NCBI RefSeq assembly: GCF_000145235.1
Contig: NC_014391.1
Location: 4,782,001 to 4,846,000 of the forward strand
Length of the DNA stretch: 64,000 nucleotides
Origin: Micromonospora aurantiaca ATCC 27029
GTDB lineage: Bacteria > Actinomycetota > Actinomycetes > Mycobacteriales > Micromonosporaceae
Direction of reading: 5' to 3'
Shown piece by piece: positions 24,440 through 31,451 of this stretch. Both the position numbers and the translations under genes were made by a program. The first letter of the stretch is position 1; the number at the start of each line of letters is the position of its first letter. The notes beneath the pieces are model-generated. The model did not search any database, was not told the origin of the DNA, and saw nothing but the letters and a program-made list of their open reading frames with translations.

Positions 24440-25509
24440 TGTAATGCCCATGAGGGTTGTTGACGGCGTGGCGGCTTGAGACGAGGCGAGACCTCCGGGC
24501 GAGGTGTGAGGTGCTGACGCCCACACGGAACCGGAGGTCTCCATGGCCCACCGTAATGCCCGGCTGACCATCCACGGCCGGCGGCTGCTCATCACGCGTG
24601 TCGTTGACCAGGGTCGGCCGGTGGCCCACGTCGTGAAGGAACTGGGCTGTTCTCGGGCCACCGGCTACAAGTGGCTACAGCGGTGGCGGGCCGAGGGCGA
24701 CGCTGGTCTGCGGGATCGATCCAGCCGGGCTCACCACCAGCCGCACAAGACGCCCGCCCAGTTGGAGGCGCGGGTCTGCCAACTGCGCCAGGAACGCAAA
24801 CTCGGGGCTCGCCGGCTCGGACCGTTGCTCGGGATGCCGGCCTCGACGGTGCACGCCGTTCTGACGCGGCACGGTCTACACCGCCTGGCCTGGCTCGACC
24901 GGCCCACCGGTCAGCTCATCCGCCGCTACGAGCGCGACCGGCCCGGCGAGCTGATCCACGTCGACGTCAAGAAACTCGGCCGGGTTCGCGACGGCGGCGG
25001 CTGGCGCATCTTGGGCCGCGACAGCCTGGAACACCGCCGTGCCCGCACCGCCGGCCGTGTCGGCTTCGACTACGTGCACTGCGCCATCGACGACCACACC
25101 CGTCTCGCCTACGCCGAGATCCACCCCGACGAGAAGACCGACACCTGTGCCGGCTTCCTCCGCCGCGCCGCCGAGCACTTCGCCACCCACGGAATCACCC
25201 GCGTCGAACGCGTCACGACCGACAACGCATTGACCTACCGCCGCGGCCGAGCCTGGCACCAGACCCTGACCGACCTCGGTGCCACCGCCCGCTTCACCCG
25301 CCGCTACCGACCACAGACCAACGGCAAAGCCGAACGCTTCAACCGCACCCTGTGCGACGAATGGGCCTACGCCCAACCCTTCACCAACAACCAGCAACGC
25401 GCTGACGCTCTACCCGCCTGGCTGCACACCTACAACCACCACCGCAACCACACCTCGCTCGGCGGCAAACCACCCATCAGCCGCGTCAACAACGCTGCTG
25501 GGCATTACA
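24440..25509 (+). mobile_element. IS481-family insertion sequence, complete
   Basis: A 1,070-bp element. The terminal inverted repeats are 26 bp (24440-24465 and 25484-25509) with three mismatches; both outer ends read TGTAATGCCCA. The 6-bp target duplication TCTAGC flanks it at 24434-24439 and 25510-25515. One intact transposase. The perfect duplication and open frame argue for a fairly recent insertion. Confidence 0.93.
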
Positions 25510-25514
25510 TCTAG
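24543..25514 (+). CDS. IS481-family DDE transposase
   Basis: A 323-residue transposase. An N-terminal HTH region (residues about 10-60, KELGCSRATGYKWLQRW) binds the ends, then an RNase H-like DDE integrase core (HVDVKKLGRV with the first Asp, VERVTTDNALTYRRG with the second, FNRTLCDEWAY with the Glu), as usual for IS481 with no DDE spacer insert. GGAGG precedes the ATG. The frame continues through the right inverted repeat (coding GHYI), and its TAG stop (25512-25514) is in the flanking target duplication, that is, outside the element. Confidence 0.95.
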   Translation: MAHRNARLTIHGRRLLITRVVDQGRPVAHVVKELGCSRATGYKWLQRWRAEGDAGLRDRSSRAHHQPHKTPAQLEARVCQLRQERKLGARRLGPLLGMPASTVHAVLTRHGLHRLAWLDRPTGQLIRRYERDRPGELIHVDVKKLGRVRDGGGWRILGRDSLEHRRARTAGRVGFDYVHCAIDDHTRLAYAEIHPDEKTDTCAGFLRRAAEHFATHGITRVERVTTDNALTYRRGRAWHQTLTDLGATARFTRRYRPQTNGKAERFNRTLCDEWAYAQPFTNNQQRADALPAWLHTYNHHRNHTSLGGKPPISRVNNAAGHYI

Positions 25515-25531
25515 CGCCGCAGACCCCCGGC

Positions 25532-26311
25532 TCAGACCTCGTCGATCAGGTCGGCCACCGAGTCGACGATCCGCGACGGACGGTACGGGTACCGCTCCGC
25601 CTCGGTCCGGCTGCTGATGCCGGTGAGCACCAGGATCGTCTCCAGCCCGGCCTCCAGGCCGCACAGGATGTCGGTGTCCATCCGGTCGCCGATCATCGCG
25701 GTCGACTCGGAGTGCGCGTCGATGGTGTTCAGCGCCGAGCGCATCATCATCGGGTTGGGCTTGCCCACGAAGTACGGGTCGACGCCTGTCGCCTTCGAGA
25801 TCATCGCCGCCACCGAACCGGCAGCCGGCAACGCGCCCTCCACCGACGGGCCGGTGGCGTCGGGGTTGGTGCAGATGAACCGGGCGCCGTCGTTGATCAG
25901 CCGGATCGCCTTGGTTATCGCCTCGAAGCTGTAGGTGCGCGTCTCCCCCAGCACCACGTAGTCCGGGGCGAAGTCGCTCAGGATGTACCCCACCGCGTGC
26001 AGCGCCGTGGTCAGGCCGGCCTCACCGATCACGTACGCGGTGCCGCCCGGCCGCTGGTCGGCCAGGAACTGGGCGGTGGCCAGCGCCGAGGACCAGATCG
26101 CCTCCTCCGGCACGTCCAGCCCCATCCGGGCCAGCCGGGCCTGGAGGTCGCGCGGGGTGTAGATGGAGTTGTTCGTCAGCACCAGGAACGGCTTGCCGGA
26201 GGCGCGCAGCTTCTTGACGAACTCCGGGGCGCCGGGCACCGGCTGCCCCTCGTGCACCAGCACGCCGTCCATGTCGGTGAGCCAGCTCTGCACCGGCTTG
26301 CGGTCAAGCAT
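25532..26311 (-). CDS. HAD-IIA (NagD-like) hydrolase
   Basis: A 259-residue haloacid-dehalogenase-fold phosphatase, subclass IIA. Motif I is LTDMDGVLVHEG (nucleophile Asp, residues 12-16), motif II FLVLTNNS, a C2-type cap occupies about residues 70-175, and motif III/IV is VGKPNPMMMR and MIGDRMDTDILCG. NagD-like enzymes dephosphorylate nucleotides or sugar phosphates; the substrate is unknown. The ATG at 26311 is 33 nt downstream of the hemH stop, so it is probably the last gene of the fabG-fabI-hemH transcript. Confidence 0.92.
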   Translation of the reverse strand: MLDRKPVQSWLTDMDGVLVHEGQPVPGAPEFVKKLRASGKPFLVLTNNSIYTPRDLQARLARMGLDVPEEAIWSSALATAQFLADQRPGGTAYVIGEAGLTTALHAVGYILSDFAPDYVVLGETRTYSFEAITKAIRLINDGARFICTNPDATGPSVEGALPAAGSVAAMISKATGVDPYFVGKPNPMMMRSALNTIDAHSESTAMIGDRMDTDILCGLEAGLETILVLTGISSRTEAERYPYRPSRIVDSVADLIDEV

Positions 26312-26344
26312 CGTGTCGTCCCCAGGGGTGTCGTCGGGTCGGGC

Positions 26345-27376
26345 TCAGGGCCGGCGGGCCGGGGGCACGCAGCACAACGCCGGGCAGGTGTCCCAGGCGG
26401 GCAGCTCGCCGAGTCGGCGGCGCAGCCGCTCCCCGTCCGGGGCGGTGCGCTCTCCGACCAGCTCGCGGACCATCGCCACGAACCGCGGGTCGACCCCCGG
26501 GGTGCCGGCGCGGACGAAGTCCAGGCCGAGCTGCTTGGCCGTCTCCAGCGCCTCGGTGTCCAGGTCCCACACCACCTCCAGGTGGTCGGAGACGAACCCG
26601 ATCGGGCTGACCACCACGCTCGTCACGCCCTGCTCGGGCAGTGTGGCCAGGTGGTCGTTGACGTCCGGCTCCAGCCACGGCACCTGCGGCGGCCCGGACC
26701 GGCTCTGCCAGACCAGGTCGTACGCCAGGTCGGGCGCGGCTGCGGCGTGCACCAGCCGGGCGACCTCCTCGAGCTGGGCGGTGTAGCGGCCGCCGTGCGG
26801 GCCGGCGGTGGCCGCCGCCGACATCGGTACGGAGTGCGCGGTGAAGACCAGCCGGGTGCTGTCCCGCTTCGCCGGGTCGAGCTGGGCCAGCGCGGCGCGG
26901 ACCGCGTCGGCGTGCGGCTCGATGAAGCCGGGGTGATCCCAGAACTGGCGCAGCTTCTCGATCAGCGGGGCGTCCGGGCCGACCGCGGCGCGGGCCGAGG
27001 CAATGTCCTCCTGGTACTGCCGGCAGGACGAGTAGCCGCCGTACGCGCTCGTCACGAACGCCAGCGCCCGGGTGATCCCGTCGTCGCGCATCCGCGCGAC
27101 GGTGTCGGCGAGCATCGGATCCCAGTTGCGGTTGCCCCAGTAGACCGGCAGGTCGACGCCGTTGGCGGCGAAGTCCTCGCGGATCGCGGCGAGCAGGTCG
27201 CGGCACTGCTGGTTGATCGGCGACACCCCGCCGAAGTGCAGGTAGTGCTCGGCGACCTCGGCGAGTCGCTCCGGGGGCACCCCCCGCCCCCGGGTCACGT
27301 TCTGCAGGAACGGGAGAACGTCCTCGGGCCGCTCCGGGCCACCGAAGGAGACCAGCACCAACGCGTCGTACGCCAT
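26345..27376 (-). CDS. hemH: ferrochelatase (coproporphyrin ferrochelatase type)
   Basis: A 343-residue heme synthesis enzyme. In actinobacteria HemH/CpfC inserts Fe2+ into coproporphyrin III, which is later decarboxylated to heme. Seen: VLVSFGGPERPEDVLPFLQN at the start, YWGNRNWDPML, FVTSAYGGYSSCRQY, the active-site His in FTAHSVPMS, and SPIGFVSDHLEVVWDLD. The C-terminal DTCPALCC Cys group fits the [2Fe-2S] ligands of actinobacterial enzymes. AAGAAT lies 6 nt before the ATG, so a promoter of its own is possible. The order fabG-fabI-hemH matches mycobacterial mabA-inhA-hemH. Confidence 0.95.
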   Translation of the reverse strand: MAYDALVLVSFGGPERPEDVLPFLQNVTRGRGVPPERLAEVAEHYLHFGGVSPINQQCRDLLAAIREDFAANGVDLPVYWGNRNWDPMLADTVARMRDDGITRALAFVTSAYGGYSSCRQYQEDIASARAAVGPDAPLIEKLRQFWDHPGFIEPHADAVRAALAQLDPAKRDSTRLVFTAHSVPMSAAATAGPHGGRYTAQLEEVARLVHAAAAPDLAYDLVWQSRSGPPQVPWLEPDVNDHLATLPEQGVTSVVVSPIGFVSDHLEVVWDLDTEALETAKQLGLDFVRAGTPGVDPRFVAMVRELVGERTAPDGERLRRRLGELPAWDTCPALCCVPPARRP

Positions 27377-27454
27377 GAGGCCATTCTTCCTCGCCCGCCG
27401 TCACGGCGTGGCGACGCCCCCTGGTCGGTGTGGTGACCAACCGGGCCGCGACGT

Positions 27455-27507
27455 GTTAAGAAGGGCCCCTTCCGCTGCACGAGGCGTTAAGAAGGGGCCC
27501 TTCCTTA
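27455..27507. repeat. two-unit dyad repeat, copy 2
   Basis: Units at 27455-27473 (one G fewer and one C more at the centre, ending TTCC) and 27486-27505 (GTTAAGAAGGGGCCCTTCCT), again 31 bp apart, with spacer GCTGCACGAGGC. It sits between fabI and hemH, within a co-directional gene row rather than a convergent gap. Confidence 0.93.
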
Positions 27508-27511
27508 CATC

Positions 27512-28279
27512 TCAGGCGCCGATGGCGTGGTAGCCGCCGTCGACGTGGACGATCTCGCCGGTGGTGGCCGGGAACCAGTCGGACAGCAGCGCCAGGCAGG
27601 CCCGCGCGGCGGGCTCCTGGTCGGTGAGGTTCCAGCCCAGCGGGGCGCGCTCGGTCCAGGCGTCCTCGAACCGGTCGAAGCCGGGGATGGACTTGGCCGC
27701 GATGGTCCGCAGCGGGCCGGCCGCGACCAGGTTGCTGCGGATGCCCTGCTTGCCCAGGTGCAGCGCCAGATAGCGGGAGGCGGACTCCAGCCCGGCCTTG
27801 GCCACGCCCATCCAGTCGTAGACCGGCCACGCCTTGGTGGCGTCGAACGTGAGACCCACCACGGCGCCCCCGGCGGACATCAGCGGCAGCGCTGCCATGG
27901 CGAGGGACTTGTACGAGTAGGTGGAGACCTGGAGCGCTGTCGCCACGTCCGCCCAGGGGGCGTCGAGGAAACCGCCGCCGAGGCAGCTCTGCGGGGCGAA
28001 CCCGATCGAGTGCACGACGCCGTCCAGGCCGTCGACGTGCTCGCGCACCTTGTCGGCCAGCCCGGCCAGGTGCTCCTCGTTGCTGACGTCCAGCTCGATC
28101 ACGGGCGCCGGCTCGGGCAGCCGCTTGGCGATCCGCTCCACCAGGGAGAGCCGGCCGTAGCCGGTGAGCACGACCTGGGCGCCGTTCTCCTGGGCGAGCT
28201 TCGCCACCGAGAAGGCGATCGACGCGTCGGTGATGACGCCGGTGACCAGCAGCCGCTTACCGGCGAGAAGTCCGGACAT
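27512..28279 (-). CDS. fabI: enoyl-ACP reductase (NADH), InhA/FabI type
   Basis: A 255-residue short-chain dehydrogenase that reduces the trans-2-enoyl-ACP in fatty-acid elongation. Seen: an N-terminal LLVTGVITDASIAFSVAKLA cofactor motif typical of FabI/InhA (not the usual TGxxxGxG), VHSIGFAPQSCLGG, the catalytic Tyr-x6-Lys in WPVYDWMGVAKAGLES, and LVAAGPLRTIAAKSIPGF at the substrate loop. ATG 28279 lies 23 nt after the fabG stop, so the two are co-transcribed. The protein length and motifs match mycobacterial InhA, the isoniazid/triclosan target. Confidence 0.95.
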   Translation of the reverse strand: MSGLLAGKRLLVTGVITDASIAFSVAKLAQENGAQVVLTGYGRLSLVERIAKRLPEPAPVIELDVSNEEHLAGLADKVREHVDGLDGVVHSIGFAPQSCLGGGFLDAPWADVATALQVSTYSYKSLAMAALPLMSAGGAVVGLTFDATKAWPVYDWMGVAKAGLESASRYLALHLGKQGIRSNLVAAGPLRTIAAKSIPGFDRFEDAWTERAPLGWNLTDQEPAARACLALLSDWFPATTGEIVHVDGGYHAIGA

Positions 28280-28302
28280 TGCGTGTCTCCTCCGTGCTCT
28301 GC

Positions 28303-29007
28303 TCAGTGGCCCATGCCGAGGCCGCCGTCGACCGGGATGACGGCGCCGGTGACGTATCCGGCCGCGTCCGAGGCGAGCCAGGTGACGACGCCCGCGACCT
28401 CGTCCGGGGTGGCCATCCGGCCGGCCGGGATCGACTTGCGGATCTCCGCCTTGCGCTCCTCGGGCAGGCCCGCTGTCATGTCGGTGTCGATGAAGCCGGG
28501 CGCCACCACGTTCGCGGTGATGTTGCGGGTGCCCAGCTCGCGGGTGATCGAGCGGGCCACGCCGACCAGGCCGGCCTTGCTGGCCGCATAGTTGACCTGG
28601 CCCGCGCCGCCGGAGAGGCCGACCACCGAGGAAATGAAGATCATCCGGCCCCAGCGGCCGCGGAGCATCTTCGTCGAGGCCCGCTTGGCGACCCGGAACG
28701 AGCCGGTCAGGTTGGTGTCGAGGACGCGCGCGAACTGCTCCTCGGACATCCGCATGATCAGCGTGTCGTCGGTGATGCCGGCGTTGGCGACCAGCACCTC
28801 CACCGGGCCGAGTTCGGCCTCGATCGCGGTGAACGCGGCGTCGACCGACTCGGCGTCGGTCACGTCGCACCGCACCCCGAACAGGCCGTCGGGAGCCTCG
28901 CCGCTCCGGTACGTCACCGCCACCCGGTCGCCCTGCTTGGCGAACGCCTGCGCGATGGCCAGGCCGATCCCCCGGTTCCCGCCGGTCACCAGCACGGTTC
29001 GGGCCAC
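28303..29007 (-). CDS. fabG: 3-oxoacyl-ACP reductase
   Basis: A 234-residue NADPH-dependent short-chain reductase for beta-ketoacyl-ACP. Seen: VLVTGGNRGIGLAIA (TGxxxGIG), LVANAGITDD (NAG), catalytic Ser in FISSVVGLSG, Tyr/Lys in VNYAASKAGLVG, and FIDTDMTAGLPEE. The GTG at 29007 has AGAGGGGG 6 nt upstream. It heads the operon fabG-fabI(-hemH-HAD), as mabA does in mycobacteria. A TAGGCT hexamer and a nested dyad (29046-29079) lie upstream. Confidence 0.95.
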   Translation of the reverse strand: MARTVLVTGGNRGIGLAIAQAFAKQGDRVAVTYRSGEAPDGLFGVRCDVTDAESVDAAFTAIEAELGPVEVLVANAGITDDTLIMRMSEEQFARVLDTNLTGSFRVAKRASTKMLRGRWGRMIFISSVVGLSGGAGQVNYAASKAGLVGVARSITRELGTRNITANVVAPGFIDTDMTAGLPEERKAEIRKSIPAGRMATPDEVAGVVTWLASDAAGYVTGAVIPVDGGLGMGH

Positions 29008-29045
29008 GGATCCCCCTCTGCTCCAGTGATCTCTCGGTCGGTCGG

Positions 29046-29079
29046 AGCCTAGGGGTTACCGACAGGTAAGCGCTAACCC
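29046..29079 (-). promoter_or_regulatory. fabG promoter with nested dyad
   Basis: Minus-strand TAGGCT (29051-29046) as -10. Just upstream lie TTACC-GACA-GGTAA (29056-29069) and an outer GGGTTA / TAACCC pair (29053-29058 / 29074-29079). Such a dyad next to the -10 suggests a repressor or activator site; a fatty-acid regulator of TetR type is an inference. Confidence 0.45.
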
Positions 29080-29166
29080 GCGCAGGTCACAGGGCCCACC
29101 CCGGCCGACGTCGGCGGGGGTCCGCGGAGACTGCCGGCCGCGCGCGCGACACCCACACCCCCGGTG

Positions 29167-29172
29167 TACGAT
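29167..29172 (+). promoter_or_regulatory. possible -10 (TACGAT) for small plus-strand ORFs
   Basis: TACGAT would start a transcript near 29179, covering the two small ORFs at 29236 and 29467. No good -35 is visible. Confidence 0.35.
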
Positions 29173-29222
29173 GATCGCGTCTACGGGCCGCTCCGTGCCC
29201 GCTCCGGGCCCCGCCGACCGCA

Positions 29223-29255
29223 GGAGGTGATCGCTGTGCGAGATAGCGATCCTCC
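29223..29255 (+). promoter_or_regulatory. hairpin sequestering a Shine-Dalgarno sequence
   Basis: GGAGG (29223-29227) pairs with CCTCC (29251-29255), and ATCGCT (29230-29235) with AGCGAT (29245-29250), giving 11 base pairs with a 2-nt bulge. The 9-nt loop begins with the GTG of the ORF at 29236. The AGGAGGTGATC within it is a full complement of the 16S rRNA 3' end. Confidence 0.6.
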
Positions 29256-29289
29256 CAGTCGTGGCCGGGCCCACCGTCAGCCCCGCTGA
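29236..29289 (+). CDS. possible 17-residue regulatory/leader peptide
   Basis: GTG-initiated ORF encoding MRDSDPPSRGRAHRQPR, basic and hydrophilic. It has an exceptionally strong ribosome site (AGGAGGTGATC, 5 nt before the GTG), held in the hairpin 29223-29255. It precedes a small membrane-protein ORF on the same strand by 177 nt. A coding role is uncertain; it could be a leader peptide or a chance ORF behind a structured element. Confidence 0.4.
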   Translation: MRDSDPPSRGRAHRQPR

Positions 29290-29466
29290 GCCACGGCTCG
29301 GTCCACCCGGCTGACCCGCTTCCCGCCCTCCGCACCGCATCCGCTTCCCGGCGACCACGCCGGGGTGTGGCCTGCCGCGCGGCGGAGCACCCGGTCACGA
29401 CTTCGTGCGCGTACGCCCCGACCCCCCACGGCCCTCACCGGCCGACCGTCGCCACGGAGCACACTC

Positions 29467-29553
29467 ATGAGCCGTTACGTCGCCCCGCTGGGCTTCACCC
29501 TCGCCGCCGTCTGGGTGGCCGTCCTGTTCGTGCTGGCCGGCGGCGGTCACTGA
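29467..29553 (+). CDS. 28-residue single-helix membrane peptide
   Basis: ATG 29467, product MSRYVAPLGFTLAAVWVAVL plus FVLAGGGH: three or four polar residues, one transmembrane helix (about 7-25), and a Gly/His end. CGGAG lies about 10 nt upstream. It ends 22 nt before the convergent VWA stop. The composition is typical of small membrane proteins, but its expression is unproven. Confidence 0.5.
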   Translation: MSRYVAPLGFTLAAVWVAVLFVLAGGGH

Positions 29554-29574
29554 CCACCGCCGGCCGGTTCCGGC

Positions 29575-30525
29575 TCAGACCAGCCGGGACGTCCAGAGCA
29601 GACTCAGCCCGCCCGCGCACAGCGCCAGCAGCAACGCGATCCCCGCGTACCACTGGGTGATCTCGCGCGGCTCGGTCCGGTAGCCGATCGAGCTGCCCAT
29701 GTCCTGGTAGACCTGCTTCAGTTCGCTGGCCGACGCGGCCTCGTAGAAGAAGCCCTGCGTGGTCTCCGCGAGCTGGGACAGCGCGGTGCGGTCCACCGGC
29801 ACCCGCTGGAGCTGCCCGCCGATGTCGACCTGCCCGGAGTCGGTGCCGAACGCGATGGTGGACACCGGCACGTTCGCCGCCTGCGCCGCCGCGGCGGCCT
29901 CCTCGACCGAGCGGCCCGACGTGCGGTAGCCGTCGGACAGCAGCACGATCCGGGCCGGCGGGATGCCGGCGGCGCCGTCGGCCGGCACCGAGCGGATCGC
30001 CTCCAGGCAGGTGAAGACCGCCTCGCCGGTGGCGGTCGCCTCGGCCAGCACCAGCCCGTCGATGGCGGTGGTGACGGCGGCCCGGTCCTTGGTCGGCGGC
30101 ACCAGGACGTTCGCCGACTTGGCGAACGAGACGAGCCCCAGGTTGTAGCTCTCCGGCAGCTCGCCGACGAACTGCTTCGCAGCCTCCTGGGCCGCCTCCA
30201 GGCGGTTCGGCGACACGTCGTCGGCCTGCATCGACAACGACACGTCGATGGCGAGCATCACCGTGGCCCGCTCCAGCGGCTCCCGGGTGTCGATCGCCGG
30301 CCGGGCCAGCCCGGTCGCCAGCACCAGCAGGCAGAGCAGGAACGCGGTGGCCGCGACGTGCCGCCGCCAGCCCAGTCCCTTGGGCGCGACGGTACGCAGC
30401 AGGTCGACGTTGGTGAACCGCAGCGCGTACTGCCGGCGGTGCAGTTGCCGCCAGACGTACGCGGCGGCGAGGGCGAGCACCGGCAGCACGGCGAGCAGCC
30501 ACCACGGTTGCAGAAAACGGATCAT
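29575..30525 (-). CDS. VWA-domain membrane protein (MoxR-associated)
   Basis: A 316-residue BatA-like protein. Two N-terminal helices (residues about 8-26 and 56-76), a von Willebrand A domain with the MIDAS motif AIDVSLSMQ near 91-99 and the later LLSDGYRTSG, and one C-terminal helix (about 293-311). MoxR, DUF58 and VWA proteins together are thought to act as a chaperone/assembly system for envelope or metal-binding proteins. The ATG overlaps the DUF58 stop (ATGA, 30525-30522), so translation is coupled. The order matches Rv1479-Rv1480-Rv1481 of Mycobacterium tuberculosis. Confidence 0.93.
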   Translation of the reverse strand: MIRFLQPWWLLAVLPVLALAAAYVWRQLHRRQYALRFTNVDLLRTVAPKGLGWRRHVAATAFLLCLLVLATGLARPAIDTREPLERATVMLAIDVSLSMQADDVSPNRLEAAQEAAKQFVGELPESYNLGLVSFAKSANVLVPPTKDRAAVTTAIDGLVLAEATATGEAVFTCLEAIRSVPADGAAGIPPARIVLLSDGYRTSGRSVEEAAAAAQAANVPVSTIAFGTDSGQVDIGGQLQRVPVDRTALSQLAETTQGFFYEAASASELKQVYQDMGSSIGYRTEPREITQWYAGIALLLALCAGGLSLLWTSRLV

Positions 30526-31451
30526 CGCGTCGTCCCTCTGGTGCGGGCGTGCCGCTGCGCGGCGACGAAACGCACCATGTCCAGCAGCCAGTCTCGGTCG
30601 GTACGCAGGCGCAGGTGGGCCGCGCCCGCGGCGCGCAGCTCGGCGGCGATCGCCCCGCGCTGGGCGGCCGCCGCCTCGGCGTACCGGCGGCGCAGGCCCG
30701 GGTCGGCGGTCTGCACCTCGTGCAGTTCACCGCTCTCCGGGTCGACCACCGGCAGCACCCCCACGTCGGGCAGTTCCAGTTCCCGCGGATCGACCACCTC
30801 GACGGCCAGCACGTCGTGGCGGACCCGCAGCTTACGCAGCGGCCGGCCCCACTGCTGCGGCGGCGCGAGGAAGTCGGAGATCACCACCGCCACGCCGCGC
30901 CGCCGGGGCGGGCGGTTGAGCATGTCGACGAGCGCGCCGAGGTCGCTGCGGCCGGGCCGGATCTCGGCGCCGGCGACCGCCCGCAGCAGCCCCTGGGCCT
31001 CCTTGCGGCCGGAGCGGGCGGGCAGCCGCAGCATCGTCCCCGGCCCGCCGGTGCCGACCACCGCGCCGATCCGGTTGCCGCCCCGCACGGTGAGGTGGGC
31101 CAGCGCGGCGACCGCGGCGACCGCCACGTCCCGCTTGAGCCACCGGCCGGTGCCGAAGTCCAGGCTGGCCGACATGTCCACGGCCAGCCAGGTCTCCAGT
31201 TCGCGGTCGGCCACCGTACGCCGGACGTGCGGCATGGTGGTGCGGGCGGTGACGGGCCAGTCCATCCGGCGCACGTCGTCGCCGGGCCGGTACTCCCGGG
31301 ACTCCCCCGCCTCGCTGCCCGGTCCGGGCAGCAGCCCGGCGTAGTCGCCCTGGAGCAGCCCGTCCAGCTTCCGGGTGACCATGAGCTGGAGCCGGGCCAG
31401 CACGGCCCCCGAGCGGTCGCCGGCGGCGCTCAGCGGGGTGGGCGAGGTCAC
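30522..31451 (-). CDS. DUF58 protein of the MoxR operon
   Basis: A 309-residue cytosolic protein. DUF58 signature around residues 45-70 (GEHREYRPGDD-like, here ESREYRPGDDVRRMDWPVTA) and a degenerate VWA-like fold after it (AVDMSASLDFGTG; VVISDFLAPP). It is thought to be part of MoxR-linked assembly machinery. The GTG at 31451 overlaps the moxR stop by GTGA, and its own stop overlaps the VWA start by ATGA, so the three genes are translationally coupled. Confidence 0.92.
   Translation of the reverse strand: MTSPTPLSAAGDRSGAVLARLQLMVTRKLDGLLQGDYAGLLPGPGSEAGESREYRPGDDVRRMDWPVTARTTMPHVRRTVADRELETWLAVDMSASLDFGTGRWLKRDVAVAAVAALAHLTVRGGNRIGAVVGTGGPGTMLRLPARSGRKEAQGLLRAVAGAEIRPGRSDLGALVDMLNRPPRRRGVAVVISDFLAPPQQWGRPLRKLRVRHDVLAVEVVDPRELELPDVGVLPVVDPESGELHEVQTADPGLRRRYAEAAAAQRGAIAAELRAAGAAHLRLRTDRDWLLDMVRFVAAQRHARTRGTTR

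Noticed and set aside
29222..29232. Fragment of a 16S rRNA gene (AGGAGGTGATC)
   Set aside because: It is the complement of the 16S 3' end in the position of a ribosome site; no other rRNA sequence is nearby.
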